The translations under genes and the position numbers were made by a program. Below are positions 53,385 through 62,019 of a DNA stretch of 64,000 nt, piece after piece; the stretch's first letter is position 1; the number at the start of each line of letters is the position of its first letter. The DNA comes from Microbacterium sp. zg-Y625 (GTDB lineage: Bacteria; Actinomycetota; Actinomycetes; Actinomycetales; Microbacteriaceae), in contig NZ_CP126740.1 in the NCBI RefSeq assembly GCF_030246925.1, positions 2,294,001 to 2,358,000 of the forward strand, given 5' to 3'. A model generated the notes under the pieces. The model was not told the origin of the DNA, searched no databases, and saw nothing but the letters and a program-made list of their open reading frames with translations.

Positions 53385-54544
53385 GGGGTCCTTCCGCTGG
53401 CGACGGTGATGAGCATGCTCTCGAGCGCCAGCACCGGAGCGGCGTTGAACTCGAGGTTGCTGCGGGTGAGGGTGATCTGGTCGAGCACGGTCAGGGTGCG
53501 CTGCATCGTCCAGGCGGCGGCGAGCGCGCGCAGATCCTGCTCGAGTTCGCGGTTGATCAGGTCGGTGTCACGGCCGAACTGCAGCATGAGGGTGTCCCGG
53601 TACAGCGACTGCAGGTCGGTGAGCACCCGGTCGATGCCGTCGCGCAGGCTGCGGGTCGCGCGCCGCTTCTGCTCGTCTTCGAGTGCGTTGACCTGGCCGC
53701 GCACGGCGGGAGGCACCGCGGCCCCCTCCGGCACGCCCAGGGTGCGCAGCAGCGACGCGCGCTCCGCCTCGTCGCGCTCGGCGGTGAGGGCCTTGGCGTC
53801 TTCGGTGGCCGCCTGCACGATGCGCCCGGCGATCTCCACCGCGTCGCCCACGCCGCGCACACCGAGCACCGCGCGCAGGATCTGCTCGCGGCGGGTGCGG
53901 GAAGCGGCGTCGGTCGCGAGGCGCTGGGCCATGCCGATGTGGCGCTGCGCCAGGCGTGCGGACTGTTCGGCCACGGCGGGATCGACGCCGGTGCGCTGCA
54001 CGATGAGACGCGCGACGTCGGCGACCTCGGGGTCGCGCAGCCGCAGCGTGCGCACCCGGGAGCGGATGGTGGGAAGCAGGTCGGCGTCGCTCGGCGCGCA
54101 GAGGATCCAGACCGTCCGCTCCGGCGGCTCTTCGAGCGCCTTCAGCAGCACATTGGACGTGCGCTCGGTCATGCGGTCGGCGTCTTCTACGACGATGACC
54201 CGGTACCGCCCCAGCGACGGGGAGAAGTACGAGCGCTCCACCAGCGCGCGGGCGTCTTTGATCGAGATGATGACGCCCTCGGTGCGCAGCGCCGTGAGGT
54301 CGGGGTGGGTGCCGGCGAGCACCTGGCGCATGACGTGGTCGACGCCGTCACCATCACCGGCGATGAGGCGGGCGGCGAAGGCGTAGGCGAGGGTGGAGCG
54401 GCCGGATCCGGGCGGGCCCGTGATGAGCCACGCGTGCGTCATCGAGGCGGGGTCGGATGCCGCGGCCTGCAGCTGCGCGACCGCCTCGTCCTGCCCCCAC
54501 ACGTCACCCCACGGCAGCTCGTGCACGATCGGGGCGGACTCCAT
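53381..54544 (-). CDS. holB: DNA polymerase III delta prime subunit
   Basis: Clamp-loader subunit, about 387 residues. AAA+ start WGDVWGQDEAVAQLQAAA, Walker A GPPGSGRST, DADRMTERTSNVLLKALEEPP and RSRVRTLRL (the SRC-like arginine region). ATG 54544 is selected; the longer frame above it is a shadow of the inserted cassette. Usually it follows tmk directly; here 3.9 kb of plus-strand genes separate them. Confidence 0.93.
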   Translation of the reverse strand: MESAPIVHELPWGDVWGQDEAVAQLQAAASDPASMTHAWLITGPPGSGRSTLAYAFAARLIAGDGDGVDHVMRQVLAGTHPDLTALRTEGVIISIKDARALVERSYFSPSLGRYRVIVVEDADRMTERTSNVLLKALEEPPERTVWILCAPSDADLLPTIRSRVRTLRLRDPEVADVARLIVQRTGVDPAVAEQSARLAQRHIGMAQRLATDAASRTRREQILRAVLGVRGVGDAVEIAGRIVQAATEDAKALTAERDEAERASLLRTLGVPEGAAVPPAVRGQVNALEDEQKRRATRSLRDGIDRVLTDLQSLYRDTLMLQFGRDTDLINRELEQDLRALAAAWTMQRTLTVLDQITLTRSNLEFNAAPVLALESMLITVASGRTP

Positions 54545-54711
54545 GGGCTCCAGCCTAACCGGGGGCGCCGACGAAGCTCCTCCGAGAGAGACGATCACCG
54601 GCTCCTCGCCGTTGTGTACCTGGGTACTGGTCGCACGCCGAAGTCGCGACCGCAGGCCGATGTGGGCGATGAGGCGCCTCCGTAGCGTCGAAGGCGACGA
54701 AAGGTGCACAG

Positions 54712-55641
54712 ATGATCCGGGTCGAATCCCTGACGAAGAACTACGGCCGGAAGGTGGCCGTGCACGGCATCGACTTCACGGTCGAGCCGGGCAGAGTGAC
54801 CGGCTTTCTCGGTCCGAACGGAGCCGGCAAGTCCACCACCATGCGCATGATCGTGGGACTGGACCGCCCGACGGCCGGCACGGCGGAGGTCAACGGTCGT
54901 CCGTATCGGGAGCTTCCCGCGCCGCTGCGGGAGGTCGGCGTGCTCCTCGACGCGCGCGCCGCCCACCCGCGCCGCACCGCGTACAAGCACCTGCTGGCGA
55001 TCGCCGCGACGCACCGCATCGGGGCCGCACGGGTGCGCGAGGTGATGGACCTCGCCGGGCTCGAGGCCGTGGCCGGCAAGCGTGTCGGCGGGTTCTCGCT
55101 GGGCATGAACCAGCGCCTGGGGATCGCCGCCGCACTTCTCGGAGATCCGCAGACGATCATCCTCGACGAGCCGGTCAACGGGCTGGATCCGGAGGGCATC
55201 CTGTGGATCCGGGGCCTGCTGCGCAGCCTCGCGGCCGAGGGCCGTACGGTTCTGCTCTCCTCGCACCTGATGAGCGAGATGACCCAGACCGCGGACCACC
55301 TGATCGTCATCGGGCAGGGGCGGATCATCGCCGACGGCCCGATGCGCGAGGTGGTCGCCGCGGCCACCCGCTCGGCGGTGCGCGTGCGTGCGCGCAACGT
55401 CGACCGGCTGATCGCGGCCATCGCGGCACCGGAGGTCACGGTGTCGACCCATCCCGACGGGGCGGTGGAGATCACCTCGCTCACCGCGGAGCAGGTGGCG
55501 GATGCCGCCGCTGCGTGCGGGGTGGTGCTCTACGAGATCACCACCGTCGAAGGGTCGCTCGAGGACGCCTACCTCGCGCTCACCGCGGATTCCGTCGAAT
55601 ACCGATCGACGCCTGTCGCCGGGGAAGGAGTCGGCCGATGA
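54712..55641 (+). CDS. ABC transporter ATP-binding protein
   Basis: 309 residues. Walker A GPNGAGKSTTMRMI, Q-loop GVLLDAR, signature FSLGMNQRLGIAAAL, Walker B IILDEPVNGLDP and H-loop SSHLMSEM. This is the two-component exporter type (bacitracin/daunorubicin class). A C-terminal domain (about 215-309) is typical of this subfamily. ATG 54712 follows AAAGGT. First gene of a four-gene cassette; ATGA overlap with the permease. Confidence 0.93.
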   Translation: MIRVESLTKNYGRKVAVHGIDFTVEPGRVTGFLGPNGAGKSTTMRMIVGLDRPTAGTAEVNGRPYRELPAPLREVGVLLDARAAHPRRTAYKHLLAIAATHRIGAARVREVMDLAGLEAVAGKRVGGFSLGMNQRLGIAAALLGDPQTIILDEPVNGLDPEGILWIRGLLRSLAAEGRTVLLSSHLMSEMTQTADHLIVIGQGRIIADGPMREVVAAATRSAVRVRARNVDRLIAAIAAPEVTVSTHPDGAVEITSLTAEQVADAAAACGVVLYEITTVEGSLEDAYLALTADSVEYRSTPVAGEGVGR

Positions 55642-56483
55642 TGTCGCTCTCCACCAAGGCCCATCGCTCCGATGCCCGCACTCGGCGTCCACCGTTCTCA
55701 GCCACCCTCCGCTCGGAGTGGATCAAGCTCACGAGCCTGCCGTCCTCGGCGCTCGCTCTCGGCGGCATCCTCGCCATCGGACTCGGCGGCGCCCTCTTCC
55801 TCGCCCTCACCCTCGAGTCCTCAGGCGTGCCGTCCGTGCCGTCCGTCGAGCGGACCCTCGGCGACGTGACGGTCGCAATGGTCGTCGTGGGACAGATCAT
55901 CGCCGGTATCGTCGGCGTCATGTCGGTCGGCGCGGAATACTCCTCGGGCGCCATCCAGTCCACGCTTCTGGCGTCGCCGACGCGGCTGCGGGCACTCTGG
56001 GCGAAAGCCATCGTGTCGTTCGCCGCGGTGACGGTCGTGTCGCTTGTCACCGTCTTCGGATCATGGGCCGCAACCACTCCCCTGTACGCGCAGTTCGGAC
56101 TGGACGTGCCGCTGAGTGCGCCCGGTGCGCTGCCGGCGCTGGTCGGCGCCGCCGCATACCTCGGACTGTGCGCGGTGTTCGGCGTCGGCCTCGGCGCTCT
56201 CCTCCGCTCGACGACCGCCGGCGCGATCTTCGTCTTCGTCGCCACGCTGCTCGGACCCGTACTGATCTCGGTGCTGCCGTACAGCCTCTTCTCGCGTGTC
56301 CTGCGCGTCGCACTGCTCGGCAACGCCGGAGACGCCATGACGCGGGTCGGCATCGAAGGGGCCCCCTTCCTCGACGTCTGGGGTGGGTACATCAGCCCCC
56401 AGGCAGGCTGGCTCTTCGTCACCGCATGGGCCGCAGCGGCGCTGATCGCGGGCGCAGTCGCATTGAAGAAGCGCGACGCATGA
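55638..56483 (+). CDS. ABC-2-type transporter permease
   Basis: 281 residues with six membrane segments after a basic cytoplasmic tail (SATLRSEWIKLTSLPSS). Motif SVGAEYSSGAIQSTLLASPTR is typical of ABC-2 permeases paired with BcrA-type ATPases. Translationally coupled to the ATPase upstream. The stop overlaps an ATG in the wrong frame for the kinase that follows. Likely exports a peptide or lipid-like compound, or resists one. Confidence 0.9.
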   Translation: MMSLSTKAHRSDARTRRPPFSATLRSEWIKLTSLPSSALALGGILAIGLGGALFLALTLESSGVPSVPSVERTLGDVTVAMVVVGQIIAGIVGVMSVGAEYSSGAIQSTLLASPTRLRALWAKAIVSFAAVTVVSLVTVFGSWAATTPLYAQFGLDVPLSAPGALPALVGAAAYLGLCAVFGVGLGALLRSTTAGAIFVFVATLLGPVLISVLPYSLFSRVLRVALLGNAGDAMTRVGIEGAPFLDVWGGYISPQAGWLFVTAWAAAALIAGAVALKKRDA

Positions 56484-56535
56484 CAGCATCGTCCGTCTCA
56501 CCGCCGGGTGCCGCCGACGCGGTGCCCGCGGTGGC

Positions 56536-57735
56536 GTGTCCGCTCCGGCGCCGCGGGCGGCGGGCCGGCGGCGGGTCGACGCCGTGATCCTGGCCGCCTA
56601 CCTGCTGCTCGCCGCCGCGCTCGGCTACCTTTCGGTCGAGTCGACCATCACGACGCCGCTCCCGCCGATCCTCCTCGTGACAGCGGGCGGCGTGGCCGCC
56701 GTGCTCTGCCGACACCGGTGGCCGCGCGCGTCTTTCCTCGCCCTGCTCGTGCTGATGATGGCGTCGGCGGCGTGGGGCACCGGCGCCGAGACCGCGCTGG
56801 TGGTGCTCGCGCTGTACATCATCGGGGTCACCAGCCGGGCGGGTCGCGCCTGGGCGGCGTTCGGCGTCGCACTGGCGGCAGGCAGTGTCGCCGCACTGAT
56901 CCTGGCGATCCGGGTGCGCGTCGGCCCGCCGATCCATGGCATCGCTCTCCGTTCTGCGCTCGAGGCCTGGCCGACGGACTGGGTCACCATGGCCACCGCG
57001 TTCGCCGGCGCCGCGCTGATCGCGACGCTCCTCGGGGTCAACCGGGGTCATCGGCGGCGGCACGTCGCCGCCCTGGTGGAGCGCGCGGAGCAGATTAAGC
57101 GGGAGCGCGATCAGCAGGCGAGCATCTCGCGGGCGCTCGAGCGCGAACGCATCGCCCGCGAGATGCACGACGTGATCGCTCATTCCCTCGCCGTGATGAC
57201 CGCTCTCGCCGACGGGGCGAGCGCCGTGGCGCCGACGCGCCCCGAGGAGTCGCAGCGGGTGATGGCCCGGGTGGCCGACACCGGCCGGCGCACGCTCGGC
57301 GAGGTGCGCAGGCTGCTGGCGCGGGTCGACGATGACGCGGCGGCGCTGTCGTCCGCGCCGGGGCCCGCACAACTGCCTGCGCTGGCCGAAGAGTTCGTCG
57401 CCGCAGGCCTGCCCGTGCGGCTGGAGCTGACCGGCGTCGTCTCCACCGAGTCCGCCGTCGGCCCGACCGTCTACCGGATCGTGCAGGAGTCGCTGACGAA
57501 CGTGCTGCGCCACGCCCGCGAGGTGCGGGACGTGTTCGTGCGGGTCGCGCTCGCCGACGACGAGGTCACCATCCTGGTGCAGGATTCATCCGCGCCGGCC
57601 CTGCCCACCGACTCCCCCGGCCGAGGCCTGGTCGGCATCCGCGAGAGGGGCGCGTTCTACGATGGCGAGGTCGAGGCGGGCCCCCGCGACGACGGCGGGT
57701 GGCGTGTGTTCGTGCGGCTCCCGCTGGACGGATGA
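56536..57735 (+). CDS. Sensor histidine kinase (NarL/LiaS-DesK type)
   Basis: 399 residues from GTG 56536. Four to five membrane segments (about 15-125), then the HisKA_3 dimerisation domain with phospho-acceptor in REMHDVIAHSL, and HATPase with QESLTNVLRHA and GRGLVGIRERG. The start is uncertain: ATG 56480, which overlaps the permease stop, is in another frame and stops at 56587; GTG 56584 is another in-frame option. Partner of the following LuxR-type regulator (ATGA overlap). Confidence 0.9.
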   Translation: MSAPAPRAAGRRRVDAVILAAYLLLAAALGYLSVESTITTPLPPILLVTAGGVAAVLCRHRWPRASFLALLVLMMASAAWGTGAETALVVLALYIIGVTSRAGRAWAAFGVALAAGSVAALILAIRVRVGPPIHGIALRSALEAWPTDWVTMATAFAGAALIATLLGVNRGHRRRHVAALVERAEQIKRERDQQASISRALERERIAREMHDVIAHSLAVMTALADGASAVAPTRPEESQRVMARVADTGRRTLGEVRRLLARVDDDAAALSSAPGPAQLPALAEEFVAAGLPVRLELTGVVSTESAVGPTVYRIVQESLTNVLRHAREVRDVFVRVALADDEVTILVQDSSAPALPTDSPGRGLVGIRERGAFYDGEVEAGPRDDGGWRVFVRLPLDG

Positions 57736-58439
57736 CGATGACGGAAAAGGCGGACATGACCGAGGACATCCGGGTTCTGCTGGTCGACGACCAGGAGCTC
57801 GTCCGCTACGGACTGCGCCTCGTCCTCGAAGCCCAGCCGGACATCACCGTGGTCGGTGAGGCCTCGAACGGAGCCGAAGCGCTGCAGTCGGTCCGTCGCC
57901 TGCAGCCCGACGTGGTGCTCATGGACGTGCGGATGCCTGACCTGAACGGCATCGAGGCGACGAAGGAGATCTGCCTCACCCACCCGGATACCCGTGTGCT
58001 CGTGCTGACCACGTACGACCGCGATGAGTTCGCCTTCGGAGCGCTCACGGCGGGGGCGGCGGGCTTCCTGCTGAAGAACACCCGTCCCGACGAGCTCGTC
58101 GCCGCCGTGCGCGCGGTGAGGACCGGCGATTCCGTCGTCTCACCCCGGATCACGGCCAAGCTCATCGAGGTGGCCGTCCCCCACCTCGAGCGACCGGGCG
58201 GCCGCCCGGACGCTGACCTGTCGGCCCTCTCCGAACGAGAGCAGGAAGTGTTCGTCCTCATCGGACGCGGGCTGACCAACGCTGAAATCGCCCAGACCCT
58301 GCACCTCAGCGAATCCACGGTCAAAGCGCACGTGGGACGCATTCTCGCCAAACTGCACCTGCCCAACCGAGTGCAGGCGGTGATCAAGGCCTACGAGGTC
58401 GGGGTCGTCACGGTCGGGGCACGCGACAGCGACCCCTGA
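57732..58439 (+). CDS. NarL/LuxR-type response regulator
   Basis: 235 residues. Receiver domain with acidic pair in VLLVDDQELVRYGLR, phospho-acceptor in VVLMDVRMPDLNGIEA; LuxR helix-turn-helix at LSEREQEVFVLIGRGLTN and LSESTVKAHVGRILAKL. Coupled to the kinase by a 4-nt overlap. Probably activates the ABC genes upstream in the same cassette in response to a cell-envelope signal, by analogy with similar modules. Confidence 0.93.
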   Translation: MTMTEKADMTEDIRVLLVDDQELVRYGLRLVLEAQPDITVVGEASNGAEALQSVRRLQPDVVLMDVRMPDLNGIEATKEICLTHPDTRVLVLTTYDRDEFAFGALTAGAAGFLLKNTRPDELVAAVRAVRTGDSVVSPRITAKLIEVAVPHLERPGGRPDADLSALSEREQEVFVLIGRGLTNAEIAQTLHLSESTVKAHVGRILAKLHLPNRVQAVIKAYEVGVVTVGARDSDP

Positions 58440-58484
58440 GCATCGTCGGGCCGTGATCGGGGCCGTCAGGGTGCCGCCGCTGCG

Positions 58485-59162
58485 CTACGCCGGCAGGTCG
58501 GCAGCCAGCACCGCGGCCACCCGGCGCTGCACCTGCACGGCGATCTCGTCCACCGGCAGCCGAGCGTCGATGACGAGGAACCGGTCGGGCTCGGCCGCGG
58601 CCAGCGCCAGGAATGCCGCGCGCACCCGCTCGTGGAAGTCCGCCTGCTCGGCCTCGAGCCGGTCGAACGGCTTGTCGTCGGCATCCAGTCGCACACGCGC
58701 CGCCGACGGATCGAGGTCCAGCAGCACCGTGACGTCGGGCAGTGCGCCCTCGGTCGCCCACAGCGACAGGCGTCGCACCTCGTCGGCATCCAGCACCCGG
58801 CCCGCACCCTGGTAGGCCACCGAGGAGTCGAGGTACCGGTCCTGGATGACGACCTCGCCGCGCGCGAGCGCCGGGCGCACGAGCGTCGCGACGTGGTGGG
58901 CCCGGTCGGCGGCGTACAGGAGCGCCTCGGCGCGGGGCGCGATGTCGCCGCGGTGGTGCAGCACGATGTCGCGGATGAGCACGCCCACCTCGGTGCCGCC
59001 AGGCTCGCGGGTGCGCACGACCGTGCGGCCCTGCTGCTGCAGCCACTGCTCCAGCAGCGCGGCCTGCGTCGTCTTCCCCGCGCCGTCGCCGCCCTCGAAG
59101 GTGACCCAGAGGCCGCGTGGCCCTTCGACAGGGACAGGGACCCGGTGGCTGTGCGTGGTCAC
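58485..59162 (-). CDS. tmk: Thymidylate kinase
   Basis: dTMP to dTDP kinase, 225 residues. P-loop FEGGDGAGKTTQAALLEQWL, DR motif in VIQDRYLDSSVAYQGAG (Ser/Ala region), LID region. Start GTG 59162 overlaps the topA stop (GTGA), so topA and tmk are coupled. holB would normally follow but is 3.9 kb away. Confidence 0.96.
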   Translation of the reverse strand: MTTHSHRVPVPVEGPRGLWVTFEGGDGAGKTTQAALLEQWLQQQGRTVVRTREPGGTEVGVLIRDIVLHHRGDIAPRAEALLYAADRAHHVATLVRPALARGEVVIQDRYLDSSVAYQGAGRVLDADEVRRLSLWATEGALPDVTVLLDLDPSAARVRLDADDKPFDRLEAEQADFHERVRAAFLALAAAEPDRFLVIDARLPVDEIAVQVQRRVAAVLAADLPA

Positions 59163-61879
59163 TTCTTCTTGGCCGCGGGCTTGCGCGTGGTCGTCGCCTT
59201 GCGGGTCGTGCGCTTGGGCGCGGGGCCTTTGGCGCGCTTGTCGGCCAGCAGCTGCACGGCGCGCTCGAACGTGACCTCTTCGGCGTTCTCGCCGCGAGGG
59301 ATCGTCGCGTTGGTCTCGCCGTCGGTGACATACGGACCGAAGCGGCCGTCCTTGAGCTTGATCGGCTTGCCGCTGACGGGGTCGGCCTCGAACTCCTTGA
59401 GAGCACTGGATGCCGCGCGGGCGCCGTACTTCGGCTGCGCGTAGACGGCGAGCGCCTCGTCGAGGGTGATGTCGAACAGCTGGTCCTCGCTCTGCAGCGT
59501 GCGGGAGTCCGTGCCCTTCTTGAGGTACGGACCGTACCGGCCGTTCTGCGCGGTGATCTCCGCACCCGACTCGGGGTCGACGCCCACGACGCGCGGCAGC
59601 GACAGCAGCTTCAGCGCGGTGTCGAGGTCGATGGTCTCCACCGACATGCTCTTGAACAGCGACGCCGTGCGGGGCTTGGGCGCGGCTTCCGCCTTCTTGC
59701 GCGTCGTCTTCTTCTTGGGCGCTTCGGCCTCGACCTCACCGGTCTGCGGGTCGGCCGCGTCGGGGTCGACCGGCTCGACTTCCTGCACGTACGGACCGAA
59801 CCGGCCGTCCTTCACGACGATGAGCTTGCCGTTGTCGGGGTTCTCCCCCAGCACCCGGTCGCCGGCGACGGGAGCGTCGATGAGCTCCTGGGCCTTGGCG
59901 GGGGTCAGCTCGTCGGGCGCGAGGTCGTCGGGCACGTTGACGATGCGGGGCTTGGCCTCGGGGTCGCCGCTCGCGTCGGGCACCTCGAGGTAGGGGCCGT
60001 ACTTGCCGAACCGCAGCGTCGCGACGTCGCCGATGCGCGTGGAGTTGAGCTCACGCGCGTCGATGTCGCCGAGGTTGTCGACGATGTGACGCAGGCCGAC
60101 GTGGTCCTTCGAGCCGTAGTAGAAGTCCTTCAGCCACGCCACCCGCTGCTGCTCGCCACGGGCGATGGCATCGAGGTCGTCCTCGAGCGCGGCGGTGAAG
60201 TCGTAGTCCACCAGGTCGGCGAAGTGCTCTTCGAGCAGGCGCACGACGCTGAACGACAGCCAGCTGGGGACGAGCGCCTGACCGCGCTTTGTGACGTAGC
60301 CGCGGTCGAGGATGACGTCGATGATGCTGGCGAAGGTCGACGGGCGACCGATGCCCCTCTCCTCCAGCGCCTTGACCAGGCTCGCCTCGGTGTAGCGGGG
60401 CTTGGGGCTCGTGGCGTGCCCCTTGGGCTCGACGTCGCGCAGGCTCAGGCTGTCGCCGACGGCGAGCGCGGGCAGCGACTGATCGGCATCCTTGTCGGCA
60501 TCGCCGCGCTTCTCGTCGCGACCCTCCTCGTACGCCTCGAGGAAGCCCTTGAAGGTGTACACGGTGCCCGAGGCGGTGAACTCGGCGCTACGGCCGGCCG
60601 CGGTGGCCGTCAGCGTCACCGTCGTGGTCTCGTACTTGGCGTCGGACATCTGGCTGGCGACAGTGCGCTTCCAGATGAGGTCGTACAGGCGCGCCTCGTC
60701 GCGGTCGAGGTCGGATGCCACCGACGAGGGGGTGCGGAACTGCTCCCCCGACGGGCGGATCGCCTCGTGGGCCTCCTGGGCGTTGCGGCTCTTGCTGCGG
60801 TACACGCGGGGCTGGTCGGGCACGGCGGTCGCGCCGTAGAGGGCCACGGCCTGTGCGCGGGCGGCTTCGATGGCCTGAGTGCTCAGGGCCGTCGAGTCGG
60901 TGCGCATATAGGTGATGTAGCCCTTCTCGTAGAGACGCTGGGCGACGCTCATCGCGTGCTTGGCGCTCATCGAGAGCTTGCGGCCGGCTTCCTGCTGCAT
61001 CGTCGATGTCGTGAAGGGCGCCTTCGGGCTGCGCGTGCCGGGCTTGGCCTCGACGGCCGTGACGGATGCCGTGGCCTTCGCTGCGATGGCGTCGGCGAGT
61101 TCCCGGGCCTGCTGCTCGTCGAAGACGATGACGGCCTTCTTCAGCTGGCCCTTGTCGTCGAAGTCGGTGCCGCGGGCCAGCGGCAGTCCGTCGACGCGCG
61201 CCAGGCGGGTGCCGAAGCTCGCGGCATCCTTCGCCGCCGTCGCCTCGACGTCCCAATACGACGCCGACACGAACGCCATGCGCTCGCGCTCGCGCTCGAC
61301 GACCATGCGGGTGGCGGCGGACTGCACGCGGCCGGCGCTGAGCGCCTGGCCCTCGCGGCCGCTGCCGATCTTGCGCCAGAGCACCGGCGAGACGTCCCAC
61401 CCGTAGAGGCGGTCGAGCACGCGGCGGGTCTCCTGCGCGTCGACGAGGGCGTGGTCGAGCTCGCGGGTGTTCTGGGCGGCGGCCTGGATCGCGTCCTTCG
61501 TGATCTCGTGGAACACCATGCGCTTGACGGGGACCTTGGGCTTGAGCACCTCGAGCAGGTGCCACGCGATGGCTTCGCCTTCGCGGTCCTCATCGGTGGC
61601 GAGCAGGACCTCGTCGGCGCCCTTGAGCGCGCGCTTGAGTTCGGCGACCGTCTTGGTCTTGCGGTCGTTGACCACGTACAGCGGGTCGAAGTCGTTGTCG
61701 ACGTCGATCGAGTACTTCCCGTAGGCGGCTTTCTTGTCCGCCGGGATGTCCTTCTTGTCCGCGAGGTCGCGGATGTGGCCCACCGAGCTCAGCACCTCGT
61801 AGCCCTCGCCCAGGTATCCCTGGATCGACTTCATCTTCGTCGGGGACTCGACGATGACGAGCTTCTTGCCCTGTGCCAC
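59159..61879 (-). CDS. topA: DNA topoisomerase I
   Basis: Type IA topoisomerase, 906 residues. TOPRIM domain starts KLVIVESPTKMKSIQGYLG, with DEDREGEAIAWHLL; active-site Tyr in GYITYMRTDSTALS near residue 323. The C-terminal part (about 590-906) carries four repeats of the form FGPYV / YGPYL and a Lys/Ala/Thr-rich tail. GTG 61879 fits the family; ATG 61909 is an upstream in-frame option. Relaxes negative supercoils. Confidence 0.96.
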   Translation of the reverse strand: MAQGKKLVIVESPTKMKSIQGYLGEGYEVLSSVGHIRDLADKKDIPADKKAAYGKYSIDVDNDFDPLYVVNDRKTKTVAELKRALKGADEVLLATDEDREGEAIAWHLLEVLKPKVPVKRMVFHEITKDAIQAAAQNTRELDHALVDAQETRRVLDRLYGWDVSPVLWRKIGSGREGQALSAGRVQSAATRMVVERERERMAFVSASYWDVEATAAKDAASFGTRLARVDGLPLARGTDFDDKGQLKKAVIVFDEQQARELADAIAAKATASVTAVEAKPGTRSPKAPFTTSTMQQEAGRKLSMSAKHAMSVAQRLYEKGYITYMRTDSTALSTQAIEAARAQAVALYGATAVPDQPRVYRSKSRNAQEAHEAIRPSGEQFRTPSSVASDLDRDEARLYDLIWKRTVASQMSDAKYETTTVTLTATAAGRSAEFTASGTVYTFKGFLEAYEEGRDEKRGDADKDADQSLPALAVGDSLSLRDVEPKGHATSPKPRYTEASLVKALEERGIGRPSTFASIIDVILDRGYVTKRGQALVPSWLSFSVVRLLEEHFADLVDYDFTAALEDDLDAIARGEQQRVAWLKDFYYGSKDHVGLRHIVDNLGDIDARELNSTRIGDVATLRFGKYGPYLEVPDASGDPEAKPRIVNVPDDLAPDELTPAKAQELIDAPVAGDRVLGENPDNGKLIVVKDGRFGPYVQEVEPVDPDAADPQTGEVEAEAPKKKTTRKKAEAAPKPRTASLFKSMSVETIDLDTALKLLSLPRVVGVDPESGAEITAQNGRYGPYLKKGTDSRTLQSEDQLFDITLDEALAVYAQPKYGARAASSALKEFEADPVSGKPIKLKDGRFGPYVTDGETNATIPRGENAEEVTFERAVQLLADKRAKGPAPKRTTRKATTTRKPAAKKK

Positions 61880-61981
61880 GGTGGCCGCCTTTCTTTCCGT
61901 GCACACCATACACACCGGCAGGCAGCGGAAATGCTGAGTACGCTCAGGGCGCAGGACCCTCATTTCCGGGTGGTGGGTGCA

Positions 61982-62013
61982 GGTGGGGTGGATGCCGCGG
62001 CATCCACCCCACC
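61982..62013 (-). terminator. Perfect 32-bp palindrome after the surface-protein gene
   Basis: Left arm GGTGGGGTGGATGCCG and its exact complement, no loop bases. Six nt after the stop of the thioester protein. GGATGCC/GGCATCC forms its centre. An almost identical palindrome lies at 63961-63998. Confidence 0.8.
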
Positions 62014-62019
62014 CTCAAC

